64,000 nt of DNA from Actinobacteria bacterium OV450 (GTDB lineage: Bacteria > Actinomycetota > Actinomycetes > Streptomycetales > Streptomycetaceae): contig LJCW01000346.1 of NCBI GenBank assembly GCA_001298555.1, positions 54,088 to 118,087 of the forward strand, read 5' to 3'. Numbering within the stretch: the first letter of the stretch is position 1; each line of letters begins with the position of its first letter. Below the pieces are notes generated by a model. It was not told where the DNA came from. It made no database searches and saw only the letters and a list, made by a program, of their open reading frames with translations. Of this stretch, positions 1 through 12,516 are shown piece by piece. The translations under genes were made by a program, and so were the position numbers.

Positions 1-250
1 GTTCACCGGGGACCAGGACGCCGGCCGCGAGTACCAGCACCGCAACGACGAGCTGATGTACGTGGTCTCGGGCGCCTGCCAGGTCGAGGCCGAGGGGCGG
101 GCGTACCGGCTGGAGAGCGGGGACGCGCTGTTCCTGTCCGGCGGCGTGCGCCACCGCTGGCGGGCCGTCTCCGAGGACACCCGGCTGCTGGTCGTCGCCG
201 TCGGGGAACACATCCACGCCACGTCCGAACCGCCCTCGCCCGGGCGCTGA
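1..250 (+). CDS. Cupin-domain protein, C-terminal fragment
   Basis: The reading frame is open from base 2 to a TGA at 248-250, so the N-terminus lies outside the window. The visible 82 residues form a small beta-barrel cupin: HRNDELMYVVSG resembles the first cupin motif, and ESGDALFLSGGVRHRW resembles the second, with its PG replaced by SG. In actinobacteria such a domain often ends an XRE-family regulator as its sensor half, but the HTH would be off-window, so this is inference. The next gene starts 5 bp later, so the two may be co-transcribed. Confidence 0.7.
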   Translation, partial: FTGDQDAGREYQHRNDELMYVVSGACQVEAEGRAYRLESGDALFLSGGVRHRWRAVSEDTRLLVVAVGEHIHATSEPPSPGR

Positions 251-961
251 GCCGGATGCGGATCGTCTCGCTCGTGCCCTCGCTGACCGAGGCGGTCGCC
301 GTGAGCGCACCCGGGCTGCTCGTCGGGGTGACCGACTGGTGCAGCCACCCCGCGGACCTGGGGGAGCGGGGCGCGGTGCGGATCGGGGGGACGAAGAACC
401 CCGACGTCGGGCGGATCGCGGCGCTGCGCCCCGACCTGGTCGTCGCCAACGAGGAGGAGAACCGGGTTCCGGACCTGGAGGCGCTGCGCGCGGCGGGGCT
501 GGAGGTGCTGGTCACCGAGGTACGGGAGCTGCCGCAGGCGCTGACGGAGCTGGACCGGGTGCTGGTGGGGGCCCTGGGACTGAAGCGGCCCCGGTGGCTG
601 GACGAGGCCGAGGCCGCCTGGGCGGCCGTGGAGCCCCTGGGCCCCCTGACGGCCTGCGTACCCATCTGGCGGCGGCCCTGGATGGTCCTGGGCCGGGACA
701 CCTTCGCCGGGGACCTGCTCGCCAGGCTGGGCGTCCGCAATGCCTACGCGGAGCACGCCGAGCGCTATCCCAGGGTGGCGCTCGACGAGCTGACGGCGAG
801 CGGCTGCGATCTGGTGGTGCTCCCGGACGAGCCCTACGCGTTCGGTGCCGAGGACGGCCCGGAGGCCTTCCCGAACCTCCCGGCCGCCCTGGTGAGCGGA
901 CGCCACCTGACCTGGTACGGGCCCTCGCTGGCCGAGGCGCCGGCGGTCCTGGGGGCGGCGA

Positions 962-2086
<1,125 letters not shown>

Positions 2087-2156
2087 GGGTCCAGCGTGGT
2101 GGCGGCGGCGGGCCCACGGCAGAGGCCGCTTCTCTATGAGGTCATAAACTGACTTT

Positions 2157-3080
2157 ATGGGTAACGAGGAGTGGGTTCCGCTGGCACACCGGGTACCGGA
2201 CCTGGGGGCGCTGGAGCTGCTGCTCGCGGTCGCGCGGGTCGGCAGCCTGAGCGGCGCGGCCAAGCGCGTGGGCATCACCCAGCCCGCCGCGAGCAGCCGC
2301 ATCCGGGCGATGGAGACACGGCTGGGCGTGGCGCTGGTGGACCGTTCGCCGCGCGGATCGACCCTGACGGCGGAAGGGGCGCTCGTCACGGACTGGGCGC
2401 GGCGCGTGGTGGAGGCCGCGGAGGCGTTCGACGCCGGGGCACAGGCGCTGCGCGGGCGGCGCGACTCGCGGCTGCGGGTTGCGGCCAGCATGACCATCGC
2501 GGAGTACCTGCTGCCCGGGTGGCTGATCGCACTGCGCGGGCAGCGGCCGGGGACGGCGGTGTCGCTGCACGCGGGGAACTCGGCGGTGGTCGCCCAGCGG
2601 GTGCTGGCCCATGAGGCGGACCTGGGCTTCGTGGAGGGGCTCTCGGTCCCGGAGGGGCTGGACTCGGCGGTGATCGCGCAGGACCGGCTGGTGGTGGCCG
2701 TGGCGCCGGGCCACGCGTGGGCGCGGCGGTCGCGGGGGGTCGCCGCTGCGGAGCTGGCGGCGGCGCCGCTGATCCTGCGGGAGCGGGGGTCGGGGACCCG
2801 GCAGGTGCTGGACGCCGCGCTGGCGGCGAGCGGGGGCCTGGCGGCGCCGCTGCTGGAGCTGGCGTCCACGACCGCGGTGAAGTCGGCCGCGCTGAGCGGG
2901 GCAGGCCCGTGCGTGCTGTCGGAGCTGGCGCTGGGGGAGGAACTGGCGGCGCGCCGCCGGGTGGAGGTCCCGGTGACGGGGGCGGCCCTGGGGCGGGCCC
3001 TGCGGGCGGTGTGGCCCTCGGGAGCCCGCCCGGCCGGCCCGGCCCGCGACCTCCTGTCCCTGACCAGGCTCCGCCCCTGA
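2157..3080 (+). CDS. LysR-family transcriptional regulator
   Basis: A 307-residue LysR-type regulator. The winged HTH lies at about residues 15-75 (LELLLAVARVGSLSGAAKRV, then ITQPAASSRIRAMETRLGVA), and a periplasmic-binding-like effector domain occupies about 100-300. The gene is divergent from the TDT transporter with 70 bp between starts, so the operator should lie in 2087-2156. By analogy with this common pairing, it probably responds to the transported anion; this is inferred from position only. Confidence 0.9.
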   Translation: MGNEEWVPLAHRVPDLGALELLLAVARVGSLSGAAKRVGITQPAASSRIRAMETRLGVALVDRSPRGSTLTAEGALVTDWARRVVEAAEAFDAGAQALRGRRDSRLRVAASMTIAEYLLPGWLIALRGQRPGTAVSLHAGNSAVVAQRVLAHEADLGFVEGLSVPEGLDSAVIAQDRLVVAVAPGHAWARRSRGVAAAELAAAPLILRERGSGTRQVLDAALAASGGLAAPLLELASTTAVKSAALSGAGPCVLSELALGEELAARRRVEVPVTGAALGRALRAVWPSGARPAGPARDLLSLTRLRP

Positions 3081-3497
3081 CCGCTGCTCCCGGCGCCTGC
3101 CGCGGACCCGGCCGGCACCCCGCACGGGCGTACCCGGCCGGCATCCCGCACGGGCGTACCCGGCTCCCGGGCCGCCCGGCGGCCCGCGCCCCGACGCCAG
3201 CCCGACTCGCCCCGGCGCCCTGACGCGCCAGCGCTCCGGAGCCCTGGTGACGCGGGGCGGCTCACACCCCGCGTCGGCGTACCCGGTTGGTGGGGCGCTT
3301 CCCGGGCCGCCCGACAGCCGGGCCGGCGGCGCCCGCCCTGCTCGCTCCGGCGCTCCGGCGCCCCGGCGCGCCCGCGCCCTGGTCCTCCTGCGCCCCGTTG
3401 CCCCGGTTGCCCCGGCCGCGCCCCCGCCCTGGCGACCCGTGACCCGGTGGCTCCGGTCGCCCGGCTGGCTGGACGCCGTGCGGCTGGAAGGCTCCAG
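3081..3497. other. GC-rich intergenic stretch without a credible gene
   Basis: About 400 bp between the LysR gene and the small inverted-repeat element. Long open frames cross it on both strands, but their composition is low-complexity Pro/Ala/Arg/Gly and they have no ribosome-binding site or recognisable domain. It contains a 26-bp direct repeat and several scattered copies of CGTACCCGG. Confidence 0.6.
3112..3163. repeat. 26-bp tandem direct repeat, two copies
   Basis: Two adjacent 26-bp units (3112-3137 and 3138-3163) differ at one position, CCGGCACCC versus CCGGCATCC, and both continue with GCACGGGCGTACCCGG. A related CGGCGTACCCGG occurs again near 3270. Confidence 0.8.
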
Positions 3498-3654
3498 GTC
3501 CTGTCGTCGAACTCCCGTCGTCGCCCGGAAGGCGGCCCCGCGGCTTCTGGTGCGTGCTCTCGGCGCGCCGGGCGGTGGACGTACTTGGCTTTCGCCCGGT
3601 GCGGCGAGAGCGCGTGCCGGGCGTCGCGGGGCAGACGGCAGTTCGACGACAGGC
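3498..3654. mobile_element. MITE-like inverted-repeat element, copy A (long form, 157 bp)
   Basis: The two ends are inverted repeats of about 20 bp. The left end contains CCTGTCGTCGAACTCCCGTC and the right end, read from the other strand, CCTGTCGTCGAACTGCCGTC. There is no transposase inside. Flanks are CCAG (3494-3497) on the left and CTAG (3655-3658) on the right. The CTAG contains the stop codon of the DUF1876 gene. A shorter copy with the same ends lies at 12517-12586. Confidence 0.65.
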
Positions 3655-3972
3655 CTAGTGGCCGAGGTCGGGGCGGGGCTGGGCGTCCTGGGGCCAGCCG
3701 TATCCCGTGCGCGGAGGGTCCGGGGCGGCTGCGCCCATCGAGGCGAGGTCCCGGTCGGCGGCGCGGGACAGCCGGGCCGCGAGGTCGCGCAGGGCCCGGC
3801 CGGCCGCGAGTTCGTCCCCGATGGCGGGGACCTCCACGTCCTCGGGGTTGCAGCGGGCCGAGCCGCGCCCGACCAGCTGCCCCGTGCCGGTGTCCAGCAC
3901 GGCCCGGGCCCGGGTGGTGCCGCCGTCCTCCGTCAGCGAGACACCCACGTTCCATTCCGCCTTGTGTGTCAT
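3655..3972 (-). CDS. DUF1876-family small protein
   Basis: A 105-residue protein of the DUF1876 family, a dsRNA-binding-like alpha/beta fold common in actinobacteria; function unknown. MTHKAEWNVGVSLTEDGGTT and RARAVLDTGTGQLVGRGSARC are typical of the family's first two thirds, and a helical ARALRDLAARL-type segment follows. The start at 3972 (MTHKAEW) fits family members better than the in-frame upstream codons. The TAG stop overlaps the CTAG bordering the inverted-repeat element, so the insertion may have reset the 3' end. It lies 11 bp downstream of the DUF5988 gene and is probably co-transcribed with it. Confidence 0.8.
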   Translation of the reverse strand: MTHKAEWNVGVSLTEDGGTTRARAVLDTGTGQLVGRGSARCNPEDVEVPAIGDELAAGRALRDLAARLSRAADRDLASMGAAAPDPPRTGYGWPQDAQPRPDLGH

Positions 3973-3983
3973 GGCGCGCCTCG

Positions 3984-4184
3984 TCATTCGGCGATCTCGG
4001 TGCGCTCCCACCACTCGAACACCGGCAGCCGTCCCTGTGGGCCGTCCTGCTGTCGTCCCGTGGCCCGGAAGTGCTCGTACCCGCCGCGGTGCGGGATCTT
4101 CATGTCCTCGCCGGGGGAGGGAGCGTCGACGACCCGATCGGGCAGGTCGGCCGGTCCGCCCTCCAGCACAGCCTTGTTCGTCAT
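3984..4184 (-). CDS. DUF5988-family small protein
   Basis: A 66-residue acidic protein with the layout of the DUF5988 family of streptomycetes: an N-terminal VLEGGPADLP, a central KIPHRGGYEHF and a C-terminal VFEWWERTEIAE. Function is unknown. The upstream sequence has AAGACT six bases before the ATG and only a GGAGG too close to act as a normal ribosome-binding site, so the transcript may be leaderless. It is followed at once by the DUF1876 gene. Confidence 0.75.
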   Translation of the reverse strand: MTNKAVLEGGPADLPDRVVDAPSPGEDMKIPHRGGYEHFRATGRQQDGPQGRLPVFEWWERTEIAE

Positions 4185-4233
4185 GCCTCCAGTCTTCCGA
4201 CCTGCCGGACGCCTCGCACGTCGGCGGGCCGCG

Positions 4234-4938
4234 TCAGACGCGCACGGCCGGGGTGAGGGACGCCGCCTCGATCAGGGAGGACATGACGCGGGTGTCCTTG
4301 TCGCGTTCCGGGTGCCACTGGACGCCGAGCACCCAGTGCGCGGAGCCGGGGAGCTCGATGGCCTCCACGGTGCCGTCGACCGCGTGGGCCGAGGCGATCA
4401 GGCCGCGGCCCAGCCGGTCGACGGCCTGGTGGTGGTAGGTCGGGACCTCCGCCTCCTCGGGGACCAGCGCCGCGTACCGCGTGCCCGCGACCGGGCGGAC
4501 CGGGTGCCAGGACATGACGCCCGGGGCCAATGCATGGCCGTCGATGTGCTGGATCAGCGTGCCGCCCAGGGCGACGTTCAGCGCCTGCATGCCCCGGCAG
4601 ATGCCCAGTACCGGCTTGCCCGACGCCAAGGCGGCCTCGATCAGGGCGAGTTCCCACTCGTCCCGGACCGTCGCGGGAGGGCCCGTGCGCGGGTGCCGTT
4701 CGGCTCCGTAGCGGACGGGGTCCACGTCGGGGCCGCCCGCGACGACCAGGCCGTCCAGCCGGCCCAGCACCTCCGCCGCCGATCCGGGTTCGTCCGGCGG
4801 GAGCAGCACGGCCGCGCCGCCCGCCGCCTGGACGAGTTCGTGGTACCCGGTGGGCACGAGGGACGCCGGGACGTCCCACACCCCGTAGCGGGTGGATTCC
4901 TCCACGTAGGTCGTGATGCCGATGAGCGGCCTGGGCAC
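4234..4938 (-). CDS. Gamma-glutamyl hydrolase, class I glutamine-amidotransferase fold (PuuD-like)
   Basis: A 234-residue peptidase C26 protein. GICRGMQALNVALGG carries the nucleophile cysteine; GVQWHPE carries the catalytic His and Glu. The GTG start at 4938 follows GGAGG by 7 bases. PuuD enzymes hydrolyse gamma-glutamyl amides such as gamma-glutamyl-GABA. Here the gene follows the permease by 92 bp on the same strand and lies in a cluster with a gamma-glutamyl ligase and two dehydrogenases, so it likely releases glutamate at the end of that route. By chemistry the product from gamma-glutamylated, oxidised ethanolamine would be glycine, which is inference. Confidence 0.88.
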   Translation of the reverse strand: MPRPLIGITTYVEESTRYGVWDVPASLVPTGYHELVQAAGGAAVLLPPDEPGSAAEVLGRLDGLVVAGGPDVDPVRYGAERHPRTGPPATVRDEWELALIEAALASGKPVLGICRGMQALNVALGGTLIQHIDGHALAPGVMSWHPVRPVAGTRYAALVPEEAEVPTYHHQAVDRLGRGLIASAHAVDGTVEAIELPGSAHWVLGVQWHPERDKDTRVMSSLIEAASLTPAVRV

Positions 4939-5030
4939 GGTTGCTACCTCCAAGGGACGACGGGAAGGCGGACCGGTCGGCGTCCGGATCGGTGCGGGCC
5001 GGTCCCGGGTCGGCTGCGGACGGCCGCGGG

Positions 5031-6497
<1,467 letters not shown>

Positions 6498-6515
6498 GTG
6501 CGCTCCTGCCTAGGG

Positions 6516-6537
6516 CAATGGTTGTGGGGCGTACCTT
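6516..6537. promoter_or_regulatory. Candidate GntR-family operator, copy 1 (upstream of permease)
   Basis: CAATGGTT, one base, TG, five bases, TACCTT. The same 22-bp layout with all 16 of these bases identical occurs at 7386-7407. Read on the permease strand it is an imperfect inverted repeat, AAGGT and ACCAT half-sites separated by ten bases, 19-40 bases upstream of the permease ATG. Confidence 0.65.
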
Positions 6538-6564
6538 TGCCGTACAGGAGTGGAGTGCGCAAGA

Positions 6565-6583
6565 CCCCTGCGTTAAACAGGGG
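6565..6583 (-). terminator. Hairpin after the GntR regulator gene
   Basis: CCCCTG and CAGGGG form a 6-bp stem around a 7-base loop, 34 bp past the regulator stop codon. No U-tract follows, so any terminator role is tentative. Confidence 0.4.
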
Positions 6584-6616
6584 TTACGAAAACCTCTCGG
6601 GCGACCCCGTGCCGAC

Positions 6617-7363
6617 CTAGGCCAGGAACCCCCGCAGCAGCGCGGCCGTCCCGCAGCAGTGCTCGCGCATCACCTCGCGCGCCGCGTCCGCGTTGCGCTC
6701 CAGCACCGCCTCCACGAGCGCGCTGTGCTGCTGCTGCGAGTGCTCCAGGTTGCGCACCAGCAGCGGGATGCAGTCCAGCAGGTCGTTCACGGTGGCCCGG
6801 ACGGCGGCGTACTGGGCCGTGAGGGTGGCGGATCCGGCGAGCTCGCACAGGGTGAGGTGGAAGAGGGTGTCCTGGCGGCGGTAGTCCGGCAGCGGCGCGT
6901 CGTGGGTGGCGGCCAGGGCGCCGAGCAGCCGCTCCGCGCCCTCCTCGGTGAGCCCCTGGGAGGCGCACAGCCCGGCCGCGCCCACCTCCAGGACCTCGCG
7001 GAAACGCAGGGCGTCCTCGATGTCCACGCCCACCACGCGCCGGCGCAGCTCGTCCTCGGTGCCTCCCACCGGGGTGTCGGGGCGCGGGAGCACGAACGTT
7101 CCCCCGTACCGGCCGCGCCGCGCCTCGACCAGGCCCTGGTCCTGGAGCACCTTGAGCACCTCGCGCAGGGTGACGCGGCTGATCCCCATCCGCTCCGCCA
7201 GCTCGCGCTCGGGCGGCAGCCGCTCACCGCCGGGCACCAGGCCCAACCGGACCACCTGGAGGATCTGTTCGAGGGCCTCCTCGAAACCGTTGCCCGCACG
7301 CACCTGCCGCAGCACCGGATTCAGCCGCGCGATCGCGCCGCCTTCGCCCGCCGTGTCGGTCAT
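6617..7363 (-). CDS. GntR/FadR-family regulator of the ethanolamine cluster
   Basis: A 248-residue FadR-subfamily GntR regulator. The N-terminal winged HTH is RLPPERELAERMGISRVTLR with LKVLQDQGLVEARRG, at about residues 50-100. An all-helical FCD effector domain occupies about 110-235. The start at 7363 is supported by GGGGAGG upstream. It sits between the divergent ligase operon and the permease operon. Two copies of a 22-bp motif, one in front of each transcription unit and its own start, are its best operator candidates. The effector is probably a pathway intermediate, which is inference. Confidence 0.9.
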   Translation of the reverse strand: MTDTAGEGGAIARLNPVLRQVRAGNGFEEALEQILQVVRLGLVPGGERLPPERELAERMGISRVTLREVLKVLQDQGLVEARRGRYGGTFVLPRPDTPVGGTEDELRRRVVGVDIEDALRFREVLEVGAAGLCASQGLTEEGAERLLGALAATHDAPLPDYRRQDTLFHLTLCELAGSATLTAQYAAVRATVNDLLDCIPLLVRNLEHSQQQHSALVEAVLERNADAAREVMREHCCGTAALLRGFLA

Positions 7364-7385
7364 CTCGGCTCCTCCCCTTCCCAAG

Positions 7386-7407
7386 CAATGGTTCTGTTCA
7401 ATACCTT
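7386..7407. promoter_or_regulatory. Candidate GntR-family operator, copy 2 (between regulator and ligase)
   Basis: Same arrangement as 6516-6537: CAATGGTT, one base, TG, five bases, TACCTT. It lies 22 bases upstream of the regulator ATG and 33 bases upstream of the ligase GTG. It could therefore control both, with TACCTT possibly doubling as a -10 element for the ligase. Confidence 0.65.
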
Positions 7408-7440
7408 AGGCCTCCTCGGCTCACCGAAGGAGAGATTCCA

Positions 7441-8805
7441 GTGGTAGACCGCAAGCCGCCGCTCGCGCCCGAGGAGCTCCGTGCCCTCGTGGCGAGCGGC
7501 GAGATCGACACCGTGGTCCTGGCCTTCCCCGACATGCAGGGGCGCCTCCAGGGCAAGCGGTTCGCCGCACAGTTCTTCCTCGACGAGGTCCTCGCGCACG
7601 GCACCGAGGGCTGCAACTACCTCCTCGCCGTCGACACGGAGATGAACACCGTCGACGGATTCGAGATGTCCTCCTGGGACCGGGGCTACGGCGACTTCGC
7701 CATGCACCCCGACCTCGCGACCCTGCGCCGGATCCCCTGGAACCCGGGCAGTGCCTTCCTCCTCGCGGACCTCGCCTGGAACGACGGCTCCCCGGTGGTC
7801 GCCGCGCCCCGGCAGATCCTGCGCCGCCAGCTCGAACGCCTCGCCGGACACGGCTACACGGCCATGGTCGGCACGGAGCTGGAGTTCATGGTCTTCCAGG
7901 ACACGTACGAGCAGGCCTGGAACGCCAACTACCGCGGCCTGACCCCCGCCAACCAGTACAACATCGACTACTCCGTCCTCGGGACCGGCCGCATCGAGCC
8001 CCTGCTGCGCCGGATCCGCAACGAGATGCAGGCCGCCGGCCTGACCGTGGAATCGGCGAAGGGCGAGTGCAACCTCGGCCAGCACGAGATCGCCTTCCGC
8101 TACGACGAGGCGCTGACCACCTGCGACCAGCACTCCGTCTACAAGACCGGCGCGAAGGAGATCGCCTCCCAGGAGGGCGTCTCCCTCACCTTCATGGCCA
8201 AGTTCGACGAGCGCGAGGGCAACTCCTGTCATATCCACCTCTCGCTGGGCGACGCCGACGGGCACAACGCGATGGCCGGTGACGGCCCGGGCGGAATGTC
8301 ACCGGTGATGCGGCACTTCCTGGCCGGCCAGCTGGCCGCGCTGCGCGACTTCTCCCTTCTCTACGCCCCGAACATCAATTCGTACAAGCGTTTCCGGCCG
8401 GGATCCTTCGCCCCGACCGCCGTCGCGTGGGGCGTGGACAACCGGACCTGTGCGCTCCGAGTCGTCGGCCACGGCCGCTCCATGCGCTTCGAGAACCGCC
8501 TGCCCGGCGGGGACGTCAACCCGTACCTCGCCGTCGCCGGCCTGGTCGCGGCAGGGATCTACGGCATCGAGAACCGCCTCGAACTGCCCGAGGCCTGCGC
8601 GGGCAACGCGTACACGGCCGATTTCGCGCACGTTCCCACCACCCTGCGCGAAGCCGCGGAGCTCTGGGAGACCAGCGAGATCGCCAAGGCCGCCTTCGGC
8701 CCCGAGGTGGTGGCCCACTACCGCAACATGGCCCGCGTGGAACTCGACGCGTACGACTCCGCCGTCACCGACTGGGAGCTGCGGCGCTCCTTCGAACGCC
8801 TCTAG
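7441..8805 (+). CDS. glnA4: Glutamine synthetase-like gamma-glutamyl ligase (GlnA4-like, gamma-glutamylethanolamide synthetase)
   Basis: A 454-residue protein of the glutamine synthetase superfamily, in the branch that ligates glutamate to amines. The N-terminal beta-grasp part runs to about residue 110. The catalytic domain has the metal-ligand strand GTELEFMVF near residue 145, a GECNLGQHEIAFRY block, SCHIHLSL, and NRTCALRVVGHGRSMRFENR near 340. It lacks the adenylylation region of GlnA. S. coelicolor GlnA4 is known to make gamma-glutamylethanolamide; assignment here rests on that resemblance plus the neighbouring permease, two dehydrogenases and hydrolase. GTG start after GGAGAG. GlnA3-type polyamine activity cannot be excluded. 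Confidence 0.85.
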   Translation: MVDRKPPLAPEELRALVASGEIDTVVLAFPDMQGRLQGKRFAAQFFLDEVLAHGTEGCNYLLAVDTEMNTVDGFEMSSWDRGYGDFAMHPDLATLRRIPWNPGSAFLLADLAWNDGSPVVAAPRQILRRQLERLAGHGYTAMVGTELEFMVFQDTYEQAWNANYRGLTPANQYNIDYSVLGTGRIEPLLRRIRNEMQAAGLTVESAKGECNLGQHEIAFRYDEALTTCDQHSVYKTGAKEIASQEGVSLTFMAKFDEREGNSCHIHLSLGDADGHNAMAGDGPGGMSPVMRHFLAGQLAALRDFSLLYAPNINSYKRFRPGSFAPTAVAWGVDNRTCALRVVGHGRSMRFENRLPGGDVNPYLAVAGLVAAGIYGIENRLELPEACAGNAYTADFAHVPTTLREAAELWETSEIAKAAFGPEVVAHYRNMARVELDAYDSAVTDWELRRSFERL

Positions 8806-8931
8806 CCGCCACGGCCCCGGTCACCGCCACCGTCACGGCCACGGCCCACGGCCACGGCCACCCGTCTTTGTCACCCGTCACCGTCATCGCCACTACGCCC
8901 CGCCCCGCCCCGAACACCCGAAAGGCACCAC

Positions 8932-10311
8932 GTGTCCGACGCGCTGGCCCCAGCCCATTTGACCGTGCTGAATCCGGCCACCGAGGAGATCGTCGCCACC
9001 GTCCCGGCCGCCACACGGGACGACGTCGACGCCGCAGTCGCCCGGGCCGCCGCCGCCCAGCGCGGCTGGGCGGCCGCCGCCCCCGCCGACCGGGCGCGGC
9101 TGCTGCGCCGCTTCGCCGCGGTCGTCGACGGGCACATCGAGGAACTGGCCCGACTGGAGGTCCGCGAGGCCGGACACACCATCGGCAACGCCCGCTGGGA
9201 AGCCGGCAACGTCCGTGACCTGCTCGAATTCGCCGCCGGGGGAGTGGAACGGCTCTCCGGGCGGCAGATCCCCGTCGTCGGCGGCATCGACGTCACCTTC
9301 CTCGAACCCCTCGGCGTCATCGGCGTGATCGCCCCGTGGAACTTCCCCATGCCGATCGCCGCCTGGGGCCTCGCCCCCGCCCTGGCCGCCGGGAACGCCG
9401 TCCTCCTCAAGCCCGCCGAAACCACCCCGCTCACCGCCCTGCGCCTCGCCGAACTCGCCCTCGAAGCCGGGATCCCCGAGCACCTCTTCCAGGTGCTCCC
9501 CGGCCACGGGAGCGTCGCAGGCGACGCGCTCGTCGAGCATCCCGGCGTAGCGAAGATCGTCTTCACGGGATCCACCCCGGTCGGCAAGCAGATCATGGCC
9601 AAGTGCGCCGCCCGGGTGAAGCGGGTCACCCTCGAACTCGGCGGCAAGAGCCCCAACATCGTCTTCGCCGACGCCGACCTCGAAGCCGCCGCCGCAGCCG
9701 CGCCGATGGCCTTCCTCGACAACACCGGACAGGACTGCTGCGCCCGCACCCGGATCCTCGTCCAGCGCTCCGCCTACGACCGGTTCCTGGAACTGCTCGC
9801 CCCCGGCATCGAGGGCGTCCGCGTCGGCGACCCCGCCGACGAGAAGACCCAGATGGGGCCGCTGATCTCCCGCGTGCAACTGGACCGCGTACGGTCGTAC
9901 GTCACCGACGACCTCACCGCGATCCGCGGCACCGCCCCAGAAGGCCCCGGCTTCTGGTACCCGCCGACCCTCGTCACCGACGTCGCCCCCACCGCGGCGG
10001 TGGCGGCCGAGGAAGTCTTCGGACCCGTCGCCGTCGTCCTCCCCTTCGAGGACGAGGAGGACGCCGTACGCCTGGCCAACGCCACCGAATACGGCCTCTC
10101 CGGCTCCCTCTGGACCCGCGACGTCGGCCGCGCGCTGCGCGTCTCGCGCGCCGTCGCCGCGGGCAACCTGTCCGTCAACTCCCACAGCAGCGTCCGCTAC
10201 TGGACACCCTTCGGCGGCTACAAGCAGTCCGGACTCGGCCGCGAGCTCGGACCCGACTCCCTCACCGCATTCACCGAGACCAAGAACGTCTTCATCAGCA
10301 CGGAGGCCTGA
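8932..10311 (+). CDS. NAD(P)-dependent aldehyde dehydrogenase
   Basis: A 459-residue ALDH-superfamily enzyme. Visible hallmarks are GVIAPWNFPMP (cofactor site, about residue 135), FTGSTPVGKQI, the catalytic glutamate in VTLELGGKSPNIVFADAD (about 240), the cysteine in NTGQDCCARTRI (about 270) and EVFGPVAVVLPF (about 365). GTG start after GAAAGG. It lies 126 bp after the ligase and 7 bp before the SDR. In this context it would oxidise the gamma-glutamylated aldehyde made from ethanolamide to the acid. Confidence 0.92.
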   Translation: MSDALAPAHLTVLNPATEEIVATVPAATRDDVDAAVARAAAAQRGWAAAAPADRARLLRRFAAVVDGHIEELARLEVREAGHTIGNARWEAGNVRDLLEFAAGGVERLSGRQIPVVGGIDVTFLEPLGVIGVIAPWNFPMPIAAWGLAPALAAGNAVLLKPAETTPLTALRLAELALEAGIPEHLFQVLPGHGSVAGDALVEHPGVAKIVFTGSTPVGKQIMAKCAARVKRVTLELGGKSPNIVFADADLEAAAAAAPMAFLDNTGQDCCARTRILVQRSAYDRFLELLAPGIEGVRVGDPADEKTQMGPLISRVQLDRVRSYVTDDLTAIRGTAPEGPGFWYPPTLVTDVAPTAAVAAEEVFGPVAVVLPFEDEEDAVRLANATEYGLSGSLWTRDVGRALRVSRAVAAGNLSVNSHSSVRYWTPFGGYKQSGLGRELGPDSLTAFTETKNVFISTEA

Positions 10312-10318
10312 GCCCATC

Positions 10319-11110
10319 ATGACCACTTCTGACACCGAGACCGTCTGCCGCCGCCTGGTCGGCCGTACCGCCGTCATCACCGGAGCCGGCAGCGGCATCG
10401 GCCTCGCCACCGCCCGCCGCCTGGCCTCCGAGGGCGCCAACGTGGTCTGCGCCGACATCGACGAGAGCGCCGGCAAGGCCGCGGCCGAGGAGGTCGGCGG
10501 CCTGTTCGTGAAGGTCGACGTCACCAGCCCGGAGGAGGTCGAGGCCCTCTTCAAGACCGCCTTCGACACCTACGGCTCCGTCGACATCGCCTTCAACAAC
10601 GCCGGCATCTCACCCCCGGACGACGACTCGATCCTCACCACCGGCCTGGAGGCCTGGAAGCGGGTCCAGGACGTCAACCTCACCTCCGTCTACCTGTGCT
10701 GCAAGGCCGCCCTGCCGTACATGCAGCGCCAGGGCCGCGGCTCCATCATCAACACCGCCTCCTTCGTGGCCGTCATGGGCGCCGCCACCTCCCAGATCTC
10801 CTACACCGCCTCCAAGGGCGGCGTGCTCGCCATGTCCCGCGAGCTCGGCGTGCAGTTCGCCCGCGAGGGCATCCGCATCAACGCTCTGTGCCCGGGGCCC
10901 GTCAACACCCCGCTGCTCCAGGAGCTGTTCGCCAAGGACCCGGAGCGCGCGGCCCGCCGCCTCGTGCACATCCCGCTGGGCCGGTTCGCCGAGCCCACCG
11001 AGATCGCGGCCGCCGTCGCCTTCCTCGCCAGCGACGACTCCTCCTTCATCAACGCCACCGACTTCCTGGTCGACGGCGGCATCTCCGGCGCGTACGTCAC
11101 CCCCCTGTAG
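10319..11110 (+). CDS. Short-chain dehydrogenase/reductase
   Basis: A 263-residue classical SDR. Signs are GAGSGIGLATA at residues 21-31 for the dinucleotide, NNAGIS, the Ser of TASFVAVMGAATSQISYTAS with the YxxxK of SYTASKGG, and CPGPVNTPLL after the active site. The ATG is 7 bp after the aldehyde dehydrogenase stop, so the two are co-transcribed. A plausible role is oxidising the alcohol of gamma-glutamylethanolamide to the aldehyde used by that enzyme; substrate is inferred from context only. Confidence 0.9.
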   Translation: MTTSDTETVCRRLVGRTAVITGAGSGIGLATARRLASEGANVVCADIDESAGKAAAEEVGGLFVKVDVTSPEEVEALFKTAFDTYGSVDIAFNNAGISPPDDDSILTTGLEAWKRVQDVNLTSVYLCCKAALPYMQRQGRGSIINTASFVAVMGAATSQISYTASKGGVLAMSRELGVQFAREGIRINALCPGPVNTPLLQELFAKDPERAARRLVHIPLGRFAEPTEIAAAVAFLASDDSSFINATDFLVDGGISGAYVTPL

Positions 11111-11136
11111 ACCGGTCCCGCGTCCCGCGCACCCCC

Positions 11137-11170
11137 CGGCAGCCGGGCGTCACACGACGCCCGGCTGCCG
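11137..11170 (+). terminator. Strong hairpin terminator of the ligase operon
   Basis: CGGCAGCCGGGCGTC pairs perfectly over 15 bp with GACGCCCGGCTGCCG around an ACAC loop, 26 bp after the SDR stop codon. No U-run follows, as is usual in Streptomyces. Confidence 0.8.
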
Positions 11171-11220
11171 TGCTCCACCGTCCGGAACGATCTTCACAGG
11201 AACCAGGAGCGTCCCCCTCA

Positions 11221-12516
<1,296 letters not shown>

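Noticed and set aside
3494..3658. Exact target-site duplication around the long inverted-repeat element
   Set aside because: Flanks are CCAG and CTAG, three of four identical, so an exact duplication cannot be claimed.
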